In this document: positions 1 to 7,599 of the stretch, in pieces
Layout: every line of letters begins with the position of its first letter
Numbering within the stretch: the stretch's first letter is position 1
DNA from: CAYWTX01 sp964461295
GTDB taxonomy: Bacteria; Planctomycetota; Phycisphaerae; SM23-33
Length of the DNA stretch: 12,686 nucleotides
Assembly: GCA_964461295.1 (NCBI GenBank)
Contig: CAYWTX010000408.1
Coordinates: 1 to 12,686, forward strand
Direction: 5' to 3'
Notes under the pieces: model-generated
Databases searched by the model: none
What the model was told of the DNA's origin: nothing
What the model saw: the letters and a program-made list of their open reading frames with translations, nothing else
Made by a program: the position numbers and the translations under genes

Positions 1-790
1 CGATGTCCAGACCGGCGACGGGGTCGATGGGGTCGAGGCAGTCGATGCCCGTGTCGACGATCATGTCCAGCAGCGGGAGGATGTTGCCGTCGCTGTGCTT
101 GATGATCGGCAGGCCCGCGTCGTGCGCGCCGTCGACGATCCGGCGCAGCCCCGGCAGCAGCAGTTCGCGGAACGTCCCCGGCGACATCAGCGGCGATTCC
201 GTCGAGGCGTAGTCGTCGCCGGTGAAGACGAAGTCCGCTCCTCGGCGGGCGACCTCGCGCACCATCGCCAGGTTCACCTCGACGGACATCGCCACCAGGG
301 CGCGGGCGAGTTCCGGCTCGGCCGCCAGCGTCATCAGCCAGTTCTCGTAGCCCATCAGGTTTCTCGGCACGCTCATCACGTCGTTGACGTGCACGCCGAT
401 GGCGAGTTTGCCCTTGTACCGCTCGACGAGCCGTTCGAGGCTCGCGTAGCGGCCGGGGGCGTGCGGGTCGGGCGGGCGGTACTTTTGCAGGTCCTCCAGC
501 GACGCGATGGGTCCCTCGACGGCCACGGCGACTTCCTCGGCCGTCTTCTCGTAAACGACGCCCCATTCGCCGCGGACGCGGTTGGGTCCGGCGGGTTCAT
601 TGCGGAAGTCGGGGGCGGTGAGGATGGCGTCCAGGCCCATGCGGACGGTGAATTCCTCGATGGTGCAGGGCGAGCCGACGAGTGCCTCGCGGACGCGGCG
701 GTCGATGATCCACTCGAAGTGTGGGATGCGGTCGCTCTGCTCTCGTCGCAGGGCGGCCATGACGCGCTGGCAGGGGGTCATCCGCGACAC
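1..790 (-). CDS. Uroporphyrinogen decarboxylase (UroD/MtbA-like) family protein, C-terminal part cut off
   Basis: The minus strand is open from about position 790 to the window edge, so the C-terminus is missing (about 263 residues seen). The protein starts with MTPCQRVMAALRREQSDRIP, the usual opening of UroD-superfamily proteins, and has a conserved KHSDGN stretch followed by LDPIDP near residue 230, in the TIM-barrel core. The family includes haem-pathway decarboxylases and corrinoid-dependent methyltransferases (MtaA/MtbA type). The seen part has HSD where the zinc-binding methyltransferases have His-x-Cys, so neither activity can be assigned. A GTG at 790 has an AAAGGA site 5 bases upstream. 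The ATG at 781 is the alternative, with a longer 14-base spacing. Its neighbour on the other strand starts 162 bases away and reads divergently. Family placement is firm, substrate unknown. Confidence 0.85.
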   Translation of the reverse strand, partial: MSRMTPCQRVMAALRREQSDRIPHFEWIIDRRVREALVGSPCTIEEFTVRMGLDAILTAPDFRNEPAGPNRVRGEWGVVYEKTAEEVAVAVEGPIASLEDLQKYRPPDPHAPGRYASLERLVERYKGKLAIGVHVNDVMSVPRNLMGYENWLMTLAAEPELARALVAMSVEVNLAMVREVARRGADFVFTGDDYASTESPLMSPGTFRELLLPGLRRIVDGAHDAGLPIIKHSDGNILPLLDMIVDTGIDCLDPIDPVAGLDI

Positions 791-812
791 CGGGTTCCTT
801 TCTCGCCAGACG

Positions 813-818
813 TTTATA
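813..818 (-). promoter_or_regulatory. Weak candidate -10 box for the UroD-like gene
   Basis: On the minus strand this reads TATAAA, within an otherwise very GC-rich intergenic stretch, and would give a leader of only about 15-20 bases before the GTG at 790. No convincing -35 hexamer is seen 16-18 bases upstream. The call rests on the AT-rich hexamer alone. Confidence 0.25.
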
Positions 819-952
819 CGACAGGGCGCGGCCGCAGGGTAGGGCGATGTTTCCGCGGGCGGTCTGCGTTGCGCGATGGCGGCAGGCGCCCGCATACTGT
901 TTCTCCTGGGGCGCTTCCCATGGTACAGTCACGCGACGGAAGGAGTGGCTTC

Positions 953-1879
953 ATGCGATTTCCTGGCGTTGTCTGCGGAGTTGGGCTTGCCGCGGTGTTG
1001 TCCTTGCGGCTGTGGCTGCCCGGCGAGGCCGCCCCGCCCGCGACAGCCGAGCCGTCGCACAGGGAAGCCGCCCCCATCCAGATCACGGGCCTGGCGAAGG
1101 ACATCGATCCGGTCTCGTTGTGCCTCCTGGCGGATGGCACGATTCTCGTCGGGCTGTCGCGCACGAGCGAGTTGCGCGTCCTGGCCGCCGACGGGCGACC
1201 GACGGCCGTGTGGACGCTGCCCATGCCGGCCGAGGCGATGTGCCCGGGGCCGGACGGATCGCTGTACGTGGCCGGGGAGCGGCGCCTGGCGCGGCTCGAC
1301 GCCAAGGGCGCCGTGGTCGGCAAGTCCGAGTTGCCCAAGCCGAAGGATGGCGTGAGGTTCCCCGTCGGCGGGCTGGCTGTCCTGGGCCGCGAACTGTTCG
1401 TGTGCGCCCGGGGCGAGGGCGGCTTTGAGATCTGGCGATACGACCTGGAACTGGGCGGGGCCGAGCGGATCCTGAGCGGGCTTCGCGGTTGCTGCGGGCG
1501 GCTGAGCATCGCCGCCGGCGGCGACGCGCTGTACATCGCCGAGAACACGTTGCACAAGGTGGGGCGGTACGACCGCCAGGGCAAGCTGCTGGACAAGTGG
1601 GGGAGCAACCGGCGCGGCGATCCGACGTCGTTCGGCGGCTGCTGCAACCCGATGGACATCTGCGTTGGGATCGGCGGCGACGTGTATACGGCCGAGTCGG
1701 AGGGATTCATCAAGCGGTTCACGGCGGGGGGGAAGTTCGTGGCCCTGGTGGGCAAGCCCGCGGGCATGGGCGGGTGCAAGGCCGTGCCGCTGGCGGCGAG
1801 CGTCGACGGCGGCAAGGTGTACATGCTGGACGTGGAGAAGAAGCAACTCCGCGTGCTGGCCGGGCCCAAGGCGAGGTAG
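953..1879 (+). CDS. Exported six-bladed beta-propeller / NHL-repeat-like protein with paired cysteines
   Basis: 308 residues. The open frame runs far upstream, but the ATG at 953 is chosen because GGAAGGAG lies 7 bases before it and a signal peptide follows at once (MRFPGVVCGVGLAAVLSLRL, cleavage probably near residue 26). The mature part is a series of short repeats of the propeller type, such as CLLADGTILVGL, PGPDGSLYVAGE, AAGGDALYIAE, GIGGDVYTAESEG and DGGKVYMLDV, each a strand with G-D/G-x-hydrophobic-Y/V. These repeats often bind ligands or scaffold partners outside the cytoplasm. The odd feature is cysteine content: Cys pairs at 180-181 (GCCGR) and 230-231 (GCCNP), plus single Cys near 151, 237 and 275. 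Paired Cys in an exported propeller suggests disulfides or metal binding, which is inference. The next gene begins 25 bases downstream, so the two are probably co-transcribed. Exact role unknown. Confidence 0.8.
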   Translation: MRFPGVVCGVGLAAVLSLRLWLPGEAAPPATAEPSHREAAPIQITGLAKDIDPVSLCLLADGTILVGLSRTSELRVLAADGRPTAVWTLPMPAEAMCPGPDGSLYVAGERRLARLDAKGAVVGKSELPKPKDGVRFPVGGLAVLGRELFVCARGEGGFEIWRYDLELGGAERILSGLRGCCGRLSIAAGGDALYIAENTLHKVGRYDRQGKLLDKWGSNRRGDPTSFGGCCNPMDICVGIGGDVYTAESEGFIKRFTAGGKFVALVGKPAGMGGCKAVPLAASVDGGKVYMLDVEKKQLRVLAGPKAR

Positions 1880-1904
1880 GGGGCATTGAGATGAGGGATA
1901 GACA

Positions 1905-2963
1905 GTGCGGAACGCAATGTTGGTTGGCGCGTGCGTGGCGATCGTCCTCCTGCACACCGGCTGCGTGGAGAAGGTGACGGGCGGCACCGGCCCGGTGCTG
2001 GAGATCAGGGCCGAGAACCTGCCCGTCACGCCCTCGACGGGGCCGGTGGCGTACGTGCAGGTGCGCAACACCGGCGGCAGGGCGTTCGACGGCGCGCTGG
2101 CCGTCCAGCCGCCGGAGGGCTGGGTGCTCAACCGCGCCGAGCAGCACATCACGGTTGCCCCCGGGCGCGCGACTCGCGTGGCCTTCGCCATCGAGAAGGG
2201 CGCCGACTCGCCGGACAACCGGTACGCGTTCAGCATGTCGGCTGTGGGCGGCGGCGTGACGACCCGGCGCGAGCAGACCGTCGTGGCGGCCAGCGCCCCG
2301 TTCTTCAAACCGGTCATCGACGGCAAGCGCGACGACTGGGCCGAGGCGATTCCCGTGACGTTCACCGCCGGCGGCAGGAAGACCACGATCAGCACGTACT
2401 GGAACAGTCGCGATTTCTGCCTGCTGGTGGCGGTGGAGGAAGACAAGCTGGTGCGGCTGGGCGGCGCCGGCGCCGGCGAGTGCGACGCCATCCAGTTCGC
2501 CATCGCCCCGCGGGAGGCGGCCACGCCCAAGAGCCAGACGGCCCGGCTGCAACGGTTCGAGTTCCTGGTCGTGCCGGTGGGCGGGGATGGCGCGCGGTGC
2601 TGCATGCTGGCGCGGATCGGCGACTTGGCCGGGCAGGCGACGAAGCGGCGCACGCTGGCCGAGACGCGGTTCGACGAGGCCCAGACCGTCGTCACGCGCG
2701 AGGGCGGCGTGACGTACTACGAGGTGGCCGTGCCGTTGGCGGCCATGCCGGACATTCGCCCCGAGCCGGGGCGCGAGTTCTGCTTCTCGCTGCTGGTGCA
2801 CGACCCCGACGGCACGGGTTTGAGGGATTGGGGCGACGCGGCCGGGCTGTCGGATGGCCAGCGAAGCCGCCTGGCCTGGAGCGATTGGGAGGGCGCGAAG
2901 TGGCCGGCCCAACCGCCGAAGGACGGCATGGTGGAGTGGGGGTTCTGTAGTTCGAAGCGATGA
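1905..2963 (+). CDS. Lipoprotein with NEW3-like and CBM9/DOMON-like domains
   Basis: 352 residues from a GTG with GAGGG 7 bases upstream. An ATG four codons later (1917) is possible but has a poorer site position. The N-terminus is a lipoprotein signal with Cys20 (LLHTGC; the -3 residue is not ideal for a lipobox). Residues about 28-115 (AYVQVRNTGGRAFDGALAV, PEGW, then VAPGRATRVAFAI) look like the NEW3/CARDB-type beta-sandwich that handles additive domains on carbohydrate-active proteins. From about residue 137, IDGKRDDWAEAIPVTF followed by STYWNSRDFCLLVAVEED and CDAIQFAIAP matches the pattern of CBM9/DOMON-like domains (DGxxxDW, then aqueous strand pairs), which bind sugars or haem. No catalytic domain is present. 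It follows the propeller gene by 25 bases. A role in anchoring or sensing a ligand at the cell surface is inference. Confidence 0.75.
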   Translation: MRNAMLVGACVAIVLLHTGCVEKVTGGTGPVLEIRAENLPVTPSTGPVAYVQVRNTGGRAFDGALAVQPPEGWVLNRAEQHITVAPGRATRVAFAIEKGADSPDNRYAFSMSAVGGGVTTRREQTVVAASAPFFKPVIDGKRDDWAEAIPVTFTAGGRKTTISTYWNSRDFCLLVAVEEDKLVRLGGAGAGECDAIQFAIAPREAATPKSQTARLQRFEFLVVPVGGDGARCCMLARIGDLAGQATKRRTLAETRFDEAQTVVTREGGVTYYEVAVPLAAMPDIRPEPGREFCFSLLVHDPDGTGLRDWGDAAGLSDGQRSRLAWSDWEGAKWPAQPPKDGMVEWGFCSSKR

Positions 2964-2982
2964 CCGACCGCAGAGGCATAGC

Positions 2983-3051
2983 GCGGGCTTTGCCCGCACC
3001 CCAAGGCAGTAGGCAGCAGTGCTGGCTGCGACATCATCGCGCATACGATGA
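2983..3051 (+). other. Cluster of three short hairpins between the NEW3/CBM9-like and FIST genes
   Basis: Three perfect inverted repeats follow one another in the 137-base gap: GCGGGC-TTT-GCCCGC at 2983-2997, GCAGC with a 7-base loop and GCTGC at 3013-3029, and TCATCG-CGCATA-CGATGA at 3034-3051. None is followed by a T run, so a classical intrinsic terminator is not shown. They could weaken read-through, protect mRNA ends, or be REP-like debris. They weaken the case for a simple three-gene operon. Confidence 0.4.
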
Positions 3052-3100
3052 CGTTGCGCCCTTGTGATACACAGGACGCAGGGAAGACAAGGAGAAGGCG

Positions 3101-4162
3101 ATGAAGCAATTGCTCGCGGTATCGGTCCTACCGGTCCTGTCGGTTCTGTTCCTCGGCTGCCAGCCGCAGGCGGGGATCAAGACAGAGGGCAGCACCGCGC
3201 CTGTGCCCGCGGCGAGGGATATCGTCTTCGCGGCCGTGACCAGCACCGACAAGGACCCGTTCGTCGCGGGCAAGGCAGCCGCGACGGCAGCGAAGGCGAA
3301 GCTGGGCGACGCGCCGGTCAAGGCGGTCCTCTTGTCGGAGTCGTTCGAGGACAAGGAGCGCAAGGAGAGAGTGCTGGCCGGCGTGTGCTCGGTGTTCGGG
3401 AAGGACGTGGTGTTCGGCAGCGCGACGTACGGCACGTTCACGCAGGCCGGCGTGGCCACGGGCGAGCAGGCCGGCGTGCTGGCGATCGCGGGCAGGGACG
3501 TGGCCGTGGCGTCGGCGCTGCGGACCGACCTGGGCACGTCGCAACTCACCGTCGATAAGGACATGCCGCGGATCGAGAAGCTGCTCACGGCGGCCGGCAG
3601 GGACCTGGCCGGGAAGCTGCCGCGGCAGGCGGACAGCCGGCTGATGATCGTGCTGGCCGACGCGCACTCGCCGAAGAACGGCGCGCTGGTGGCGGGGATC
3701 CGGCAAGGGGTGGGCAAGGACTTTGCCGTGACCGGCGGCAGCGCCAATAAGAACGCCGGGCAGACGTTCCTGTACTACCGCGGGGAGATGCTCAAGGACG
3801 TGGCCGTGGGGCTGATGCTGTCGGGCGACTTCCGCCTGGCGCAGTCCGGGCGGCAGGCGAAGGACAACGAGAAGGTGATCGCGACGGCGGGCCAGGGCGC
3901 CGCCGAAGCAATGGCGGGCCTGGCCAGGCAGAAGGCCCGCCCGGTGGTCGTGATCGCGTACGACTGCGCGGGGCGCAAGGGCAAACTGAGCAACGTGGCC
4001 GACGAACTGGCGGCGATGCGGAAGTCGCTGGGCACGAAGGTGACGCTGTTCGGCACGTACAACGCCGGCGAGATCGGCCCGCCGGACGTGACGGAGAAGT
4101 TGGAGGCAGTGAAGTGCGCGGGCGTGGGCTGGCACGTCATGTTCACGGCGATCGGGTGGTAG
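3101..4162 (+). CDS. FIST-domain lipoprotein
   Basis: 353 residues. The ATG has AAGGAG six bases upstream. A lipoprotein-type signal (MKQLLAVSVLPVLSVLFLGC, Cys20) is followed by a low-complexity linker and then a FIST-like fold. The N-terminal part (about 38-235) has the expected pattern: an AAVTSTDKDPFVAGKAAATA opening, LLSESFED, FGKDVVFGSATYGTFT, then VLADAHSPKNGALVAGIRQG and VTGGSAN. The C-terminal part ends with FGTYNAGEIGP at about residues 317-327, the most recognisable FIST_C signature. FIST domains are predicted small-ligand (amino acid) sensors usually found in cytoplasmic signalling proteins. Here it stands alone behind a lipid anchor, so it would act in the periplasm or at the surface. 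No output domain is present. It faces feoB tail to tail with 90 bases between and is the last gene of the plus-strand group. Confidence 0.8.
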   Translation: MKQLLAVSVLPVLSVLFLGCQPQAGIKTEGSTAPVPAARDIVFAAVTSTDKDPFVAGKAAATAAKAKLGDAPVKAVLLSESFEDKERKERVLAGVCSVFGKDVVFGSATYGTFTQAGVATGEQAGVLAIAGRDVAVASALRTDLGTSQLTVDKDMPRIEKLLTAAGRDLAGKLPRQADSRLMIVLADAHSPKNGALVAGIRQGVGKDFAVTGGSANKNAGQTFLYYRGEMLKDVAVGLMLSGDFRLAQSGRQAKDNEKVIATAGQGAAEAMAGLARQKARPVVVIAYDCAGRKGKLSNVADELAAMRKSLGTKVTLFGTYNAGEIGPPDVTEKLEAVKCAGVGWHVMFTAIGW

Positions 4163-4252
4163 GCAGGACAGTCAGGCGTCAGAGTTTGCGGAGGAATCGG
4201 AACTCGCGGCTTGGCCCCTGCCGGACGCCTTCCACCGCCCGTTCAGGTGCGT

Positions 4253-6442
<2,190 letters not shown>

Positions 6443-6499
6443 AACCAAACCCCGCGTCCTGGGCGCCACGGCTCGGTGCCGCGAACAGGCATGGAAGCC

Positions 6500-6784
6500 C
6501 TACTCCTCCGCCGCGACGATGATCTTCCGGGCTATGCCGTGTCCGATCGCCAGGCGCGTATGCCCGGATGCGATGAGCGTGGGTCCCCGGCCGCCCCGGC
6601 CGCCCTGGATCACCTCCACCACGCTGCCGACGTTGAGGCCCATGGTGAGCAGCCTCATGCGAAAGCCCCGGCCGCCGTCAAACCTGAGCACGGCCGCCTT
6701 CTGCCCCGGCTTGAGCCGGTTCAGCGGCAGCGACGCCTTGGCGGGGGCTTCCGACGTGATTTCTGCGATCGGTGAGATACTCAT
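6500..6784 (-). CDS. feoA: Ferrous iron transport protein A, FeoA
   Basis: 94 residues. FeoA is a small cytoplasmic SH3-like protein required for FeoB-dependent Fe2+ uptake. The core starts near residue 21 (LNRLKPGQKAAV) and continues with RLLTMGLNVGSVVEV, LIASGHTRLAIGHGIARKI, matching the family pattern. About 20 residues precede the core, which is longer than usual, but the ATG at 6784 is the only good start, with a modest AGAAG site. The coding sequence overlaps the 3' end of the upstream regulator gene by 107 bases in another frame. If the regulator frame is correct, translation of feoA would have to start inside a gene being translated. Confidence 0.93.
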   Translation of the reverse strand: MSISPIAEITSEAPAKASLPLNRLKPGQKAAVLRFDGGRGFRMRLLTMGLNVGSVVEVIQGGRGGRGPTLIASGHTRLAIGHGIARKIIVAAEE

Positions 6785-7283
6785 TGTCTTCTTTCGCTGC
6801 GCTCGCGGGCGGCGGCGCCATATCCGGGATCACGGCCTCCCGCGGGCAACAGAAGGCCAGGAACTCCTCCAGCCAGGCCTGCCGGCGATGCTCGGAACGC
6901 TGGGCCACGAACTCGCCCAGACGCTCTAGCCGGCACAACACGATTCCGCTGACGACGTGCTCCATGCGGCAGGCGGTCTGCCCGGCTTCCTGCTCGCTCA
7001 CGCCAAGTACTTTCACGAAGAAGTCGCGCAGCACCTCGTGCCGGCGGACGACCTTGCCGGCCGCCGCCTGCCCGGAATCGGTAAGAGTGATGATGTCGTA
7101 GGGGGCGTAGTTGACCAGGCCGCGCTCGGCGAGAAGTTGCAGGGCCGCGGTGACCGAGGAACGGTTAACGCCCAGGCGGTCGCTGACGTCCTTGGCACGG
7201 GCAGCTTGCTTGGCCGAGACGATGTGGAAGATGGCCTCGAGGTAGTCCTCAAGGCTGGCGCTGAGCGAGCAGGCGGCAATCAC
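6678..7283 (-). CDS. DtxR/MntR-family metal-dependent transcriptional regulator
   Basis: 201 residues from a GTG with GAGG two bases upstream. Residues 10-65 form the winged-helix DNA-binding part (LEDYLEAIF, then AKDVSDRLGVNRSSVTAAL), followed by the dimerisation part with RRHEVLRDFF (His82) and ACRMEHVVS (Cys105, Glu108, His109). That stretch resembles the ACRWEHVMS site of iron-responsive DtxR (Cys102/Glu105/His106), whereas MntR has Glu at the Cys position. Asp13 and Glu16 however match MntR Asp8 and Glu11. No third SH3-like domain is present. The last ~55 residues, after FCCPREAVIPD, have no recognised homology and partly overlie feoA. Its place at the head of the feo genes argues for iron control. 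Whether it represses, and its metal specificity, is inference. Confidence 0.9.
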   Translation of the reverse strand: MIAACSLSASLEDYLEAIFHIVSAKQAARAKDVSDRLGVNRSSVTAALQLLAERGLVNYAPYDIITLTDSGQAAAGKVVRRHEVLRDFFVKVLGVSEQEAGQTACRMEHVVSGIVLCRLERLGEFVAQRSEHRRQAWLEEFLAFCCPREAVIPDMAPPPASAAKEDNEYLTDRRNHVGSPRQGVAAAEPAQAGAEGGRAQV

Positions 7284-7313
7284 GGCCTCACCAAGTAGAC
7301 GACGTTATGACGA

Positions 7314-7339
7314 ATAATATTTGCCACGACAAACATTAT
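7314..7339. promoter_or_regulatory. 26-bp inverted repeat, candidate DtxR-family operator
   Basis: The arms ATAATATTTG (7314-7323) and CAAACATTAT (7330-7339) are inverted copies with one mismatched pair, separated by CCACGA. The element is AT-rich in a GC-rich window, lies 31 bases upstream of the regulator gene, and overlaps the -10 box and predicted start of transcription. DtxR-family proteins bind dyads of roughly this size that cover their target promoters, so occlusion of RNA polymerase when iron is plentiful is the natural model. The sequence does not match the classic actinobacterial iron box; binding by this regulator is inference. Confidence 0.65.
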
Positions 7340-7363
7340 ACGGCACGTCGAACGCGACATCAA
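7335..7363 (-). promoter_or_regulatory. Sigma70-type promoter of the dtxR-feoA-feoB unit
   Basis: On the minus strand, TTGATG (7358-7363) and TATAAT (7335-7340) are 17 bases apart, the optimal spacing, with a perfect -10 and a 4-of-6 -35. Transcription would start near 7328, giving a leader of about 45 bases to the GTG at 7283. No other good promoter was seen between this point and feoB. Confidence 0.65.
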
Positions 7364-7599
7364 GAGGAATCCGCGTGCCTGGCCGGGAAAGGGAGTCGTA
7401 CCTGTAGCCATCGCACCTGCGCCGGCCGGAATGCCTGCATGCGTACGGACGCATTTCCCTCGCGAAACGCGGTCTCGGTGGTGGGGGAGTACGTCCGAAG
7501 CGAGGTCGCCAAGAGAAGGTGCGTAGGCACAGCCTTCCCGACGGATTACGATGGCCAGGTGATCAAACTGCGCAAAGTGTGCAGACTACGCAGACTCAC
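7364..7599. other. Rest of the 316-base gap between the feo unit and the SH3b gene: no gene seen
   Basis: The feo promoter and operator fill 7314-7363 of the gap 7284-7599. The remainder has no gene with a plausible start site and product. It holds a small hairpin, ATGCGT-ACGG-ACGCAT at 7439-7454, that could help end transcription of the upstream SH3b gene, but there is no T run after it on the minus strand. A short stretch near 7580-7610 repeats CAGACT/CAGTC-like words. Confidence 0.5.

Noticed and set aside
869..897. Possible promoter TTGCGC-18-CATACT before the propeller gene
   Set aside because: Both boxes match poorly and such matches are common by chance.
95..952. Upstream extension of the propeller protein frame
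   Set aside because: It is open only because of high GC, has no plausible start site, lies opposite the UroD-like gene, and the signal peptide begins at 953.
929..3044. Long minus-strand frames opposite the propeller and lipoprotein genes
   Set aside because: Arg/Pro/Ala-rich shadow frames with no family signature; the plus-strand genes have signal peptides, ribosome sites and recognisable folds.
3128..4135. Minus-strand frame opposite the FIST gene
   Set aside because: His/Arg/Leu-rich shadow composition, whereas the plus frame contains the FIST signatures.
4163..4252. Possible bidirectional terminator between the FIST gene and feoB
   Set aside because: Only a distant GGCGTC/GACGCC pairing with a loop of about 40 bases and no T run was found.
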